The notes under the pieces: model-generated
The model's database searches: none
Told to the model about the DNA's origin: nothing
The model's input: only the letters and a program-made list of their open reading frames with translations
Program-made: the position numbers and the translations under genes
Shown here: piece after piece, positions 1 through 10,069 of the stretch
How positions within the stretch are numbered: position 1 is the first letter of the stretch
How the letters are laid out: every line of letters starts with the position of its first letter
NCBI GenBank assembly: GCA_000697455.1
Contig: JNET01028144.1
Coordinates: forward strand, 1 to 14,173
DNA: 14,173 nucleotides
Source: Basidiobolus heterosporus B8920
Taxonomy: Eukaryota > Basidiobolomycota > Basidiobolomycetes > Basidiobolales > Basidiobolaceae
Direction: 5' to 3'

Positions 1-234
1 GTAGCTGATAAGGACATTCCACTGGTCAAAAGCATGCTTCTTATGACAAAGTCAATGTTGCAGTTGTGCCGGTTTTCATTTCACTTCAAATCGCTATTCT
101 TTGGAGAGATTAGAATGGAGGCAATTAGTTGTAGTGGCAGTGAGAGTGTGGTATTAGCGTTGAGAGTAGACCCAGAGATGTTGTTTTTGGTGGAGGAAAA
201 TTCGCCATCAAGCTTCACATACGATATGTGTTGA
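1..234 (+). other. Open frame at left edge, possible gene end, unassigned
   Basis: A frame is open from base 1 to a TGA at 232-234 (77 sense codons) and matches no family I recognise. The opposite strand is open over about 200 overlapping bases, ending in a TGA near base 94, so neither frame is clearly coding. A CAG that could be a splice acceptor lies at 238-240 on the plus strand. The stretch could be the 3' end of a gene starting left of the window, or chance. No motif favours either strand. Confidence 0.15.
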
Positions 235-725
235 TTTCAGTCGCTTTGATCTGAAATTGGAGCAGGGCTCAACTGTGCGGACCAGTTATTCATATCACCT
301 TATGTACTATATTGGGATTATTTCGGTGGTTCCTTGAATCCATGTAAAAATTTTGTAATCTGACCCTAAACACATTCGGCTATTTCTCAACAAAGAAAGA
401 ATATGAAATATATCCAACAATTCTGGTGGCTGAATCTTCAACTCAACCAAACCAAAAAGATAAAGCAATTTCTCCAGGTCAGATAAGCCTCGATAAAGTA
501 ACAATTATTGGCCTATATCATAATCGATCAGTACACATCTCAGTGATTTACTGTATCTCTGCTATACAAATACTCCGATTCTGGGTATGTATTTGCAGAT
601 ATATCCTTGTATTTGTAGTTTCCATTGTATTTACGCTTAGAGTTCTCCATCTCACGTAGCCTTTTTATTCCTGAGAATATCGTCCACTTTTCTTGTCAAA
701 GTCTTAGCTCTAGGTACTTCTATCT
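235..725. other. Gene-free stretch upstream of the PP2C gene
   Basis: Only short frames without recognisable motifs occur here on either strand. The right part is presumably the promoter and 5' leader of the phosphatase gene that starts at 726. I see no clear TATA box, repeat or RNA gene. Confidence 0.4.
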
Positions 726-2004
726 ATGACTCGCACTTTCTCTTTGGTTTCGGCTCATTCAACTGACATTGGGAATGTTGCTGTTCAGGTGAGTTTACTG
801 ATTATGTAGTTCACCAAATCTCCTAACAGTATTCGGCTTCTACTGGTTGTCTGTCCAATTACTTATCTGCCTTTATTGGCTTCTTTATTAACAGCAAGAT
901 GACGCATTAATCTTAAACTCCTTATTCGACTCTGAAACTTGTGACTTATACGCCGTGTTTGATGGTCACGGCTCTTATGTAATTTCTCTCTAGTGTTTGG
1001 TGTTAGAAGCTTACATAGTAAACTTTTGTGCAAAATTTTAGGGACATTTGTGTTCACGCTTCGTGAAGGATACACTTAGCCAACTTATCACTGCACATAA
1101 GGAAGCTCTTAACCAAGACGTGGAAAAAGCAATCACTGAACTGTTTCATATTGCCAACGAGTTACTAGATGAGGAAAGTGTTATCGATACCTATATCAGT
1201 GGCTCGACTGCAGTATTAGTGATGGTTTTGAATAATCAACTTGTGGTGATAAATCTTGGCGATAGTCGAGCTGTATTGGCCAAAGAAACAGATCAAGGCC
1301 TTAAAGCGATTCCATTGACAGAGTATGTTGATTCCCCTCGAATATTGTATGTCAATTACAAAGCGATTTACCAGAGATCGAATAGGGATCATACTTGCGA
1401 AAATCCTTCAGAGCTTGAGAGAGTCAAAAGTCAGGGTGCACGCGTTGAACAACTTCAGGTTGGAAATGATTTTTGCGGTAAGATTCAGTGCTTCATGTTC
1501 GTGATAAGTGAAAATCTGGGTTTACTGAAATTATATTGTGTAGGGCCTCTTCGGATTTTCAAAGGCTCGCTTCCATATCCTGGGTAAGCGAGTCCAATTT
1601 CCTGTAAATACTAGCTAGATATTGATTGCCTTAACACAGGTTAGCCATGACTAGAGCCTTTGGTGACTCTTCAGGTATGGATTTTGGAGATCTATATCAA
1701 AATACCATTATTCACGGATTTTCTCTTTCCAACCGGTAATCCAGCGCGAAGGCTTGGTGTTCTATGTCGGCCTGAAGTCAGAATTTACGATGTACAACCA
1801 GAAGACAAATTCTTGATATTGGCAACTGATGGTGTATGGCAAGGCGTCACGAATCAAGAGGCAGTCGAATTGGTCAATAGATATGGACCGAACCAAGTTC
1901 AAGAAGCCGCCACTCACCTAACTAGATTTAGTTTAGAAGCGCAAAAAAAAGCCGACTTTGACGACAATATCACAAACATATGTATCTTTCTAAAGCATGA
2001 TTGA
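726..2004 (+). CDS. PP2C (PPM-family) Ser/Thr protein phosphatase, atypical active site
   Basis: Predicted metal-dependent protein phosphatase, 287 residues in seven exons: 726-788, 895-978, 1042-1322, 1377-1477, 1544-1583, 1640-1674 and 1745-2004. All introns are GT-AG and the joined frame is open. Family motifs in order: QDDA (22-25), FDGHG (43-47), SGSTA (102-106), LGDSRAV (121-127), DHTCENPSE before intron 4, LAMTRAFGD across exon 6, ATDGVW (228-233) and DDN (274-276). The metal-binding acids are therefore largely present. Two usual features are missing: the phosphate-binding Arg four residues before the first acidic motif is Ala (A19), and the Asp that normally follows the Trp of DGxWD is Gln (Q234). 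No signal peptide or membrane segment is seen; at under 300 residues it is little more than the catalytic core. Family assignment is firm; activity and substrate are unknown. It converges with the Kin1 kinase gene. Confidence 0.88.
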
Positions 2005-2462
2005 CTTCAAAGCTAGTGAATCCATGCCAATTTTACTTACCTGTGAATTCGTATCCTACTTATTTTTCAAATCACAACGTCAAGTCATCGAATCTTAGTT
2101 CGGGATTGAAATTAATCATGTAAGATAATTTTTTGTTTACTTGACTGATACTTTCTCTTGGTGAATAGAAACCCTCCTAACTGCATCCCTTCCATGTAAC
2201 GGAGAAGAGCATGTTTTTATATCGTAAAATTAAATACATATTGTGGTTGCACAATGTTCATTGAATACCGTATACAAATATAATTTAGGCTGTCTTGTTT
2301 ACAGGGGCGGTGACTGGATTAAAATGAAGATTCCATGTATTGAAGATTCCATAACGGACAATAGGGTACAAACGGCTACTATATATACTGGTGTATTGGG
2401 CGGTGAAAAGTGGGAATTAGTGAGGTTTACCTATGTGGGGGTTCATGTGAGATTCTAAAGCT
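2005..2462. other. Region between convergent genes (3' UTRs)
   Basis: This AT-rich stretch separates the stop codons of the phosphatase (+) and the kinase (-) and must hold both 3' ends. A 71-codon plus-strand frame at 2243-2458 has no recognisable motif and no spliced continuation that I can support. No canonical AATAAA was identified with confidence for either gene. Confidence 0.4.
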
Positions 2463-5119
2463 TTACAAATTCAATTTATGCAGTATCTTTTGACAGATGT
2501 TCTTGTACTCCCACGGATGACCAGAGAGTCGTCGAAATTGTAGTCCATGGAGTCCCAATAGCCAAGGTATTTTAACAATTGAGATCTGAAATTTCACTGG
2601 GCGAGGGTCTTTAGTGTTTGTATTGTCTTTTGAGTACTCAGAGGTGGTGGTAGATAAGTTGCTTTTGGATGACGTATTTACAGATACAAGTGCAGAAATA
2701 ATCTCTTCCTGACTTTGTAGATCAGTGGAGTTGGTCGACGAGGAAGAACTGGTGCGATCTGTGTTTGAAGAATCGGAAGGATCAGCTCTTTGTGAAGACC
2801 AAGCTCCCTTGCTGCATTCAAAACAGTCAAAATTCTCCCGCCATGTGCAACTTAAATTCTCTAATACTCGAATAACGTCTGTGCGGATAGCATCTGGCTT
2901 TTTGGTGCTCGTAGTAGCCACTGAAAATAAGCCTTTCAAAAACACTGGTTTCACATAGATAGTCGTACGGTCACGAGAATCTTCATTAGATGATGGGTTT
3001 GCTGCTGATTCATTTGCCTTTCGTAAGTGTGGTGAGAACCATGTCAGTTTGGATTTTCTTCTAGCTAATGTATGCGAATCTAAATCCTGTTTTTCATTCT
3101 TGTCGGTTTGTGCACAATAGGTCGAGGTTATGGGAGTGTCTTCATGGAGATTATCTTCGCTACCAGAGGCCTCAGGAATAATGTCCAAGTGGCGCTCAGG
3201 ATCAACTTGTTCGACATTTGTACTGTCATGGTGACTTCGGCTAGATTTAATAGCTTGACTGAGCCGCCGCAATACACTGCCAGTGGTGGTGTAGCTTCTC
3301 TTATGTTCCATTAAAGGTCGACTTGGAGCAGAGGTTGCAGACTGACCGTTTACCTCGGTGGTAGTATTTGAAGGAATCTGAGGGAAGTAATTCGCTGCAG
3401 CTTTTCGAATCTCTGCCAAACCAGACTCGTAGCTGATGGCTGTATGGTGCCCGGTATTAGGTGGCTGCTCGATACTGATAGGTGAAGATTTGTGAGAGCT
3501 ATCAGAGTTGATATTTTCCTGTTGAATTCTTTCACGGTCCAATTTTTCTTGAACAAGGTAATAAATTGAGATTACCGGAGAGTTAAATGGTTTTTCTGGG
3601 ATAGTTGCGTTCTTCTTCAGATATCCGCCAAATGGATTAGGGATTTTGAAGGGAATATGGAGAGTTCGATTCTGATATGCTTCGCTACCAATAATACTCT
3701 CTAATTCTTCTTTGATATGAGCTTCATCGCCAAGTTCAAAACCAGTCATTCCTCTAATGATATCCATATTGAGTGGGAGCTGGAGCGGTACTCTATAGGG
3801 TAAGTAATTGTTTGGTGGGCCATCATACCCTTTGCTAATCCAGGAATGTCGTAATATTTCGGCCATGGTAGCACGTTCAGAAGGCTTAGTGACAAGCATT
3901 CTTGATATCAGGTGTTTACAGTCTTGAATGCAAATTTAATGAGCAACTCAAGTAGAACGAAATAATCCCACAATACAACAATACCTGTACTCAACCAACT
4001 CGGGTAATCAGTATGGCCACGTTTGATTTTGGCGTGTAAGGCTGGCTGGTTCTGGTCATCAAAAGGAACTTTACCGCATACCAATACATATAGTATAACT
4101 CCGATGCTCCAGATGTCCACTTCGGGACCAGTGTACGCCTTTGCACTTAGCAATTCGGGTGCAGCGAAATACAACGATCCACAAAATGTAGATAAGTGTG
4201 ACTGTGGGGAAAAGAGATTGGAAAGTCCAAAATCAATGAGCTTGATAGACCCATCGTTAGCAATTAAAATGTTCTCGATCTTTAAATCTAGATGATGTAT
4301 GAGTTTAGCGTCCTTTCTTTCATGGTGTTTTCAACGAGATAATTACCTCTATGAACGATCGAGTTTTGATGGCAGTAGTCTAAGCCGTACATTGAAGATG
4401 AGATGTCGTGAAAGTGGGATAATATCTTCGAAACTAAGTCTTACCAATTGCAGAGCATATTTGTCTGATGAATTTTCTAGCATGCTTTTCCTTAAGCTTT
4501 CCATGACTGATTATGTAATCGAGCAGCTGTCCACCACTGACATATTCCATGATTAGGTAGTAATGACTAGGGCGCACGACAACTTCTTTCATTTTGACAA
4601 TATTCGGATGGTTTAGTAGTGACATGATTGCAGCTTCCCGGACAACTCGTACTTCTCTGTTCTCGTTCTTCGGATGCTTCTTACCGTCCGAGTACGTACG
4701 TGGGATGATTTTTATTGCTACCTAATACAATAAGGTTGTTTAATTCTCGAAAAACAAGATCTTTGTTCTCATCATTTGGGCAAGAAAACTTTAAGTATAC
4801 TAAGGAATCTCAAAGGGGGATCGAAAGGCACAAAATGGCAAACCAGCAGCCAGGTTGGTTGAACTTGAAATCTTACCTTCTCTCCTGTTGTGTTATGCAA
4901 GCCTAGTTTAACTTTGCCCATGCTTCCTGAGCCCAGTGTTTTTATTAACTGGTAATTATTGATGGCTCTTTTTGGTTTATCTGAAGCTTGGCAAGTGACC
5001 GGGTTCGCATGAGAATACTGAGGGGACTCTTCGTCTCTCCCGGCCAAAGAAGCCAACTGGCCTCTTTCTTGTTTTGACAAGTTCGAAATAGGGTCAGAAA
5101 AAATTCGGCGGTGTAGCAT
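2463..5119 (-). CDS. KIN1: Kin1/PAR-1/MARK-family Ser/Thr protein kinase with C-terminal KA1 domain
   Basis: 771 residues in five exons: 5119-4877, 4721-4445, 4379-4347, 4287-3985 and 3922-2463. An in-frame TAA directly precedes the ATG. The kinase domain covers about 56-314: glycine loop [10 protein letters not shown] (63-72), VAIK with catalytic K85, E110 in helix C, HRDLKIEN (183-190), DFG (203-205), and the activation loop LSTFCGS with T218 at the position LKB1-type kinases phosphorylate in this family. The following [12 protein letters not shown] and VIRGMTG-like stretch is typical of fungal Kin1. A Ser/Thr-rich middle follows. [12 protein letters not shown] (about 615-626) leads into IRTDVIRVL (631-639), and the last about 45 residues, ending [13 protein letters not shown], form the KA1 lipid-binding end; a Ser-rich insert (about 657-723) splits this region. 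Kin1 kinases act at the plasma membrane and growth sites in polarity and exocytosis (family knowledge). The gene looks intact. Confidence 0.93.
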
Positions 5120-5222
5120 TTATCAGTATCTAAACAAAATATCTTCTAATACAGTTTAGAGTGGTGTCCCAGAGACAAATAAGAAACAAATGGCTAAAAT
5201 CTGGAGCACTCCACCGCGTAAG

Positions 5223-5231
5223 TATATATAT
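5223..5231 (-). promoter_or_regulatory. Possible TATA element of the kinase gene
   Basis: An alternating TA run of nine bases lies about 105 nt upstream of the kinase start codon. Spacing suits a core promoter, and no ATG occurs on the minus strand between it and the start. Function is inferred from position only. Confidence 0.3.
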
Positions 5232-5815
5232 GACTATGCTTATGATGACCTTTCACACATTGAGGAGAATCGATGATTGTATTAAATATCATTTAAGATG
5301 ATCCAAATCCAAAGACAGATCGATCACCGTCATATTTTTGAGCCACTTGCAAAGTTAAAATCTGCGAATTAAAGCTTCATAATGTAGAAAGAGACAACTA
5401 CTCGTACTGGCCAATCATTTTAGACTTACCAACAAAGGCCACAGTGTTTAATTCTAAAGAGAATATCCTTCATAGCCGAACGTTCTTAGACTAAGAAAGC
5501 CTCTGCGTGCACAAGATATTTATGTTGACAATAGTCTTCAATAGGACCTATCTATGTGCTTAGAAAAGGAATCTCTCAATCACAACTTCTTATTTGGGTA
5601 GTGCTTATGGCCAATAATATTCAGGATTTGACCATTTTCAGTTAGGGTTATGGTAATTTAGACAGTGTAATGATTTGCAGGTTTTAGCAATCTAGAACTG
5701 CTCCAACGGATAATCCATGAGATTATAAGCATCCATGAGCCACAAACATATTGGGTATTACAGTAAGCGATAGGCTTCAAGAAACACAACACAAGTACTC
5801 GACTAAACAAATTAC

Positions 5816-5821
5816 TTTATT
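5816..5821 (-). terminator. Polyadenylation signal AATAAA for the small basic protein gene
   Basis: A perfect AATAAA on the minus strand lies 91 nt beyond the stop codon at 5912, a usual distance for a cleavage and polyadenylation signal. Such hexamers also arise by chance in AT-rich DNA. Confidence 0.4.
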
Positions 5822-5911
5822 ATCCTAGCAAAAGAAAGGTTGAATAACTGTACAATTCCTTCTCTATCTTTGTTGTATCTTAAGCTTATGATTAGCTTGA
5901 AATATTTTCCA

Positions 5912-6355
5912 TTATGTGCCCATAACCGCAAAATGTTCCAAAGCTGAATCAAATTCTTTTTCTAAAGCTTCATATTCTTGCACTTCTTTTTCGCGTTTCT
6001 TTGCCTTGTCCTCCTTAGTCTCCTAGAGAATAAAATATATTTAATCTATGATCATTGGCAAATAAATCCAACCAGATTTCTTTACCTTCTTGTTCTTGGT
6101 ACTAAAGCTATAGACTTCACCAATTAGACCATTTAGTTCGTCGCGCAAACTGGAGTCCCGCTCCTTATTCTTTGTCTTTTTAGTACTTTTGATCTTATTT
6201 GGTGTACCGTTTGTAGAGTTCAATCCTGAGATTCCACGAGTAGGAGTTTGCAGACTTTTAGGGGTGCTCAATTTAGCCGGAGCTGCATAAGGATGATGTT
6301 TAACTCTAGATGGCGTTTTGTTCTGAGAATTTCTTTTGGTGTTAGTAGGTGGCAT
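5912..6355 (-). CDS. Small basic protein with CDK-type sites and charged C-terminal helix, unknown function
   Basis: 126 residues in two exons, 6355-6086 and 6022-5912, joined across a 63-nt intron (GTAAAG ... CTAG). Start is the ATG at 6355; an in-frame TTG four codons earlier is unlikely to be used. Residues 1-70 are rich in Lys, Ser, Thr and Pro and probably disordered, with four Thr-Pro sites, three fitting the full CDK consensus: TPSR (14-17), TPTR (37-40) and TPNK (51-54). Residues about 70-122 are highly charged and probably helical or coiled coil, with LRDELNGLIGEVYSF (70-84) and YEALEKEFDSALEHF (107-121). No signal peptide or membrane segment is present. The composition suggests a nuclear, chromosome- or spindle-associated protein regulated in the cell cycle, but that is inference; I do not recognise the family. 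The consistent splice frame and downstream AATAAA support a real gene. Confidence 0.7.
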
Positions 6356-7638
6356 CTTAGTAGTCAAAGAGTCATGAAATCGCCTGCTCTATACTATATT
6401 CTTGAGTTTAAAATTTTTTATTCAACTGTACAGCAAAAAATTAATCATCAATTTAATTTTTTTTTAAACAGTAATACGTTACGAGTCCAATCAGTATACC
6501 CATATAAAGGTCACTTGAGCGTAATTTCCCATATGCCAACTTCTTTCCCCGCCTTTAAGTCGAACAGTAGTATAACGTTACACCTATTAGAGACAGGCCA
6601 TACAACCAAGTAGGTTCACATCATCCTATAATCTTTTATTCTTCTATTTCGCTACCTAGAGTGGTTCTAGTCCGGCATACAATATAGTCGGATTGTCGAT
6701 TAATGAGAGGCTTAGAAACTTCACGCCTCTTTCCTTCCCGAGTGCTGTAGGATAACAAGTCATGAGATAACCACTCTGGCGTGACTATGTTTGCCAAGGC
6801 GTATGATGGTTGCTTATGCGCCTAACGGGATCTCTATCGCCTCAAGATAGCACTAGGCAGTAAACATCTTATGCACTAATGAAAATTTGGCAAATCTGTA
6901 CGCCTAATAGACATCTACTATTTGGACCGATTCTATGGCTAGTAAGCTATTGGGCAGTAGTGTGTAACCTTCGAATGAGATAGAATAGCTCGATGATTGT
7001 TAAAGGCATACGACTGCCGTTGCTCATCGCCCTTCCAATCCTAGCGTGTTTCATGATTCATGATTTTTCTGCCAGTTGATGGCTTTCATTCGTTGAGGAA
7101 TGTGATTTCCTTTCATAGTTTAGCACTCAATTTAAGTTGTTTAGGTAATCACCGAACGATGTCACATAATCATCGACTTACGCATTAAGAAACTGAGACA
7201 TATCTTTGCTCACCTTGAACAAAGTACAGATAACGTAGTTTCAAAGTGGAGTCCAATCAGAGAGTCACTATCTAGCGATTGTCGATTGTCAGATCTCAAA
7301 CATCCCATTTCTTCCGTCCCTTTTCCTTGCTTTGCTTGAAATTTCCTAAATCCTAAGAGGGATCCAAGCCAAAACCTCATAGCCCAAATCATACACTAGA
7401 GCATACCCTGAAATCGCATACTCGAACCATACCCTTAAATCACGGACACGGTTGGATCAGTTGAGATTAAAGCGCATTGATTGGCTGCTTCATGAGGAAT
7501 CTTAAGGTAGACGCTTAATCTGGGAGTATCACTTGGAGATATTTTATCCTAAAACATTATTTCGTTTTCCTGCCATCTTCCTGAATAAGAATGATTGTTT
7601 GTGTTTACCCTAAGCGTTTTTGGTAAGATGAACATCTA

Positions 7639-7693
7639 GCAAGCCTCTGCTACATTGAAGAACTATACACTTCGCAAGACTCTACTACGTTGA
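7639..7693. repeat. Imperfect direct repeat, two copies
   Basis: A 20-base unit at 7639-7658 recurs at 7674-7693, 35 bases downstream, matching at 17 of 20 positions. The core reads GCAAGMCTCTRCTACRTTGA. It may be the trace of a small tandem duplication; no function is evident. Confidence 0.4.
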
Positions 7694-8061
7694 GATACTG
7701 ATTTGAGATGGTTGTCAACGTTTGATTCGGGCGTTCTTGCCAGATAATTGAGTTGTGATTATAGGTGTTACTCTGATTGTGACAGAGTCCATCTCTCTCA
7801 TAATCTTCAGACTGTGGATTGGTGATTTCTCGATCACCGCTACCAATTAAGGTTGCCGAACACACCCCCAGCTCATTTTGGTCAATCAGTTGATGACACC
7901 CGAGATATCTTCTTCTCTTATATAAGAGACACTGGTTTCTGGCGACCGGTTATATTGCTGATAACGATCCAACCTTCATACAAATTTCCACTCCCACGCA
8001 TTTTCTCATTACGCTCACTTTTCATATCAGCTTCTTTTAATTCTTTTCCACCCTCGTCACA

Positions 8062-8069
8062 TATATATA
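8062..8069 (+). promoter_or_regulatory. TATA-like element just upstream of the gene at 8094
   Basis: TATATATA lies only about 25-32 nt before the start codon at 8094. If it is the functional TATA box, transcription would begin close to or at the ATG and the leader would be extremely short. Confidence 0.35.
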
Positions 8070-8093
8070 GTCAATTCTATTTTCTTGCACTGA

Positions 8094-9021
8094 ATGATGG
8101 AAGTACTTCATACGCGTAAGGCTAGCTTGCCCAACTTCAAATCCTTTCGTAGCCACAACGTAGATTACATCTACCAACGGCGCAGCAGTCACTGTCAGAC
8201 TAGCACAAGGACTGAGCCCATACCAATTCCCAACCAGCGAAAGACGAGTGCTCCAACAATACTTGAAGATGTATTCCTACCCAGTTCCAGAGTTGCAAGT
8301 GTATGCTCTGATCCTCGAAGCCTAGACTCTACACGAACTCGGTGTGGGAGCATAAATACTCGTAACGAGCTGGATGATGATGCGATCTTTGTTGAACTTA
8401 TCAACCCTGGTGACCTTCGTTGCTCACCCTGTTTGATCTTTTCTCATCATCCACACAGTATTGGAAATGAGAAGCAAAACACACCCAACAACCTTAGCGA
8501 AACGAGTTATTTTCCCTTGACAATCCCGATTAACCCCCATACACATCATATTATCGAAGTGTATCAGCTGAACGATAGGCGTATTTTGATTGTGATGGAG
8601 AATTACTGGACAAAGTGCACCGAGATATATCTTGATTCCATCAAGAACATCATACGGTCCATTCATTTACAGATCCCCTTCATTACTCTGAACACACAAT
8701 GCCATCTTATGACATTAAATCAAGTAAAGAGCACACTAGCTTTGTATGATATAATCGGGAACGAGGTATAATCCAATCCTTCCTGATCGCGAGAAACATT
8801 CATTCACAAACCTCATTTCATTTCTATAGCTATTTCTGGTGTCCTACGCAACTGGCGTCGAGCAATCCGTATCATCCATCTCCTTCAAGCAGCACGCCGC
8901 GCATAACCAGATGAAGGTCCGGAATCTTTTGTTTGTATTGGGAACAGATGAGTTGTGCTTCGTGGAATCTACAGGATCTTTAAAGATCTTCGATTTACAT
9001 CAGAACACCTTCCGCGCTTGA
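8094..9021 (+). CDS. Unknown protein, C-terminus like a piece of very large fungal proteins
   Basis: 287 residues in two exons, 8094-8765 and 8830-9021, across a 64-nt GT-AG intron. An in-frame TGA directly precedes the first of two adjacent ATGs. Residues 1-95 are basic and Ser/Thr-rich, probably disordered. From about 95 the protein becomes strand-rich, with alternating hydrophobics in EVYQLNDRRILIVME (155-169), VKSTLALYD (211-219), LFVLGTDELCFVES (258-271) and SLKIFDLHQNTFR (274-286). From memory, the series KSTxALYD, TxELCFVE, GxxxIFxL and FRxA recurs in very large multidomain proteins of early-diverging fungi, where the chain continues far beyond this point; here a stop follows the FRA. 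It could be a short relative, a decayed copy or a separate single-module gene. No signal peptide or membrane segment is seen. Function unknown; the family link is tentative. Confidence 0.65.
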
Positions 9022-9686
9022 AACCTACCAGCCCTTTGTATATTCACCGACCATTGTTCATTTAACCTTTTCCGCCCATCCTTGATTCAGTGCCTCTTTG
9101 TACCCTCAGTCTCATCCAAACTTCCTCTCCCTCAACGCATACCTTGATTCATCCTGAATCTGTACATAAAGTTATTCTTTGGGTGGCATTCAGGTGATCA
9201 ATCAGATAGTACTAAATTAGAAGATGGCTTGTTATTTCATATTTCTATTTATGAAACCCTCATATGGGTTATTATTTTCCCCTCATTTCCCTAGAATTGA
9301 AATGAATAGTAGTCTATTTATAGATAATAGAAATCATTACTAGATTCAACAGGGGTATCAACCTTATTAACCGAGACATGAATTTAGTGAGCAAATCACC
9401 ACATGTACAGGATGATCGGTCTAATCATGTTTTCATTTAAATATGGACGAAGCGAGCTCAAGTAAATTAGTTCCGCATTCCTAAACAAGACGGGTTGGTA
9501 TAGGATTAGGTTGACTTGGATTACGTCGGGAGTATATAGTAATCGATCCAAGTGTTCAGTTTTACTAGCAAATCAAATCAATCAGCATGTTTGCATTGAG
9601 TAAATCATTGTTATAGCGTCTAGATTTGGTTCTTTATTACTTAAGGAATAGCCAAGTGATACCAGAATTACTATCTCAAGGCCCAT
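9022..9686. other. Intergenic region between convergent genes
   Basis: About 660 AT-rich bases hold the 3' ends of the gene ending at 9021 (+) and of the inhibitor gene ending at 9687 (-). No credible frame continues the upstream gene after its stop, and no repeat or RNA gene is visible. Confidence 0.4.
9633..9638 (-). terminator. Polyadenylation signal AATAAA for the inhibitor gene
   Basis: A perfect AATAAA on the minus strand lies 49 nt beyond the stop codon of the Pbi2-like gene, well placed to direct its 3' end processing. Confidence 0.5.
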
Positions 9687-9999
9687 CTATTTTCCAATTC
9701 CGAGGTTCTTCGCGCAAGTGGTCACTTCACCATCTGCCTCGATGTGCTTGATATGTTCGGAAACATTCAAAGATGTTAGGTGATCATCTGGGATAGTGGC
9801 GGCAAATCCACTAATACCAGCGTCGTAGCGATGTTTAATAGACCCACCCTGTGATTCGATTTTCGATGCTGCCTCATCAATCGTAGAGCGAGGAGTGCCT
9901 TCATTGAACATTACTATGTAGTCACCAGATGCTAAGCGAAATAAATAGTTAGAGTGGATCGAAAGTGATATTGAATATGCGAAATTTACCTTTGGACAT
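9687..9999 (-). CDS. PBI2: Proteinase B inhibitor, I9/Pbi2 family
   Basis: 84 residues in two exons, 9999-9990 and 9931-9687, across a 58-nt intron. The first exon codes only MSK plus one base; splicing gives MSKASGDYIVMFNEGTP, the usual short lead into strand 1 of the fold. The match to yeast Pbi2 and subtilisin propeptides is in the spacing of GDYIV (6-10), GGSIKHRYD (about 32-40), GFAATIPDDHL and HIKHIEADGEV, the last being the C-terminal strand whose end blocks the protease active site. Yeast Pbi2 (75 residues) is a cytosolic inhibitor of vacuolar proteinase B and, with thioredoxin, part of the LMA1 factor in vacuole fusion. No signal peptide is present, in keeping with a cytosolic inhibitor. 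The tail after GEV, TTCAKNLGIGK, is longer than in yeast. A protease propeptide is unlikely because no catalytic domain follows. Confidence 0.88.
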
Positions 10000-10069
10000 G
10001 ATTTCGGTAGAAGTAATTGCTAGTAATAAAAACGAAAATTTGCTTGTGGACTTCCATCAAGATCAGGTC

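Larger units (their letters stand above)
5120..5911. other. Intergenic region upstream of the kinase gene
   Basis: About 790 AT-rich bases lie between two minus-strand genes. They should contain the kinase promoter and leader on the left and the 3' UTR of the small basic protein gene on the right. I see no long frame, RNA gene or repeat. Confidence 0.4.
6356..8093. other. Long gene-free region between divergent genes
   Basis: About 1.7 kb separates the start of the small basic protein gene (-) from the gene at 8094 (+). Both promoters must lie here. Short frames, such as 7392-7210 (-) and 7865-7650 (-), have no family motifs and no supporting splice partners. The only internal repeat noticed is the weak pair near 7639-7693. 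I saw no tRNA or other RNA gene. Confidence 0.45.

Noticed and set aside
2725-2958. Plus-strand frame inside the kinase gene
   Set aside because: It is antisense to the Ser-rich and KA1-coding exon of the kinase, has no motif and no splice partners.
6790-6825. Short hairpin (GGCGTA ... TGCGCC)
   Set aside because: Six pairs with one wobble around a 12-base loop are expected by chance in a region this long, and nothing nearby supports an RNA gene.
7210-7392. 60-codon minus-strand frame in the long intergenic region
   Set aside because: No recognisable motif, no conserved splice partner and no promoter or polyadenylation signal set around it.
7400-7440. Minus-strand GGTTCGAGT resembling a tRNA T-loop
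   Set aside because: The flanking bases do not form the five-pair T stem in the right register and no acceptor or anticodon arm could be found.
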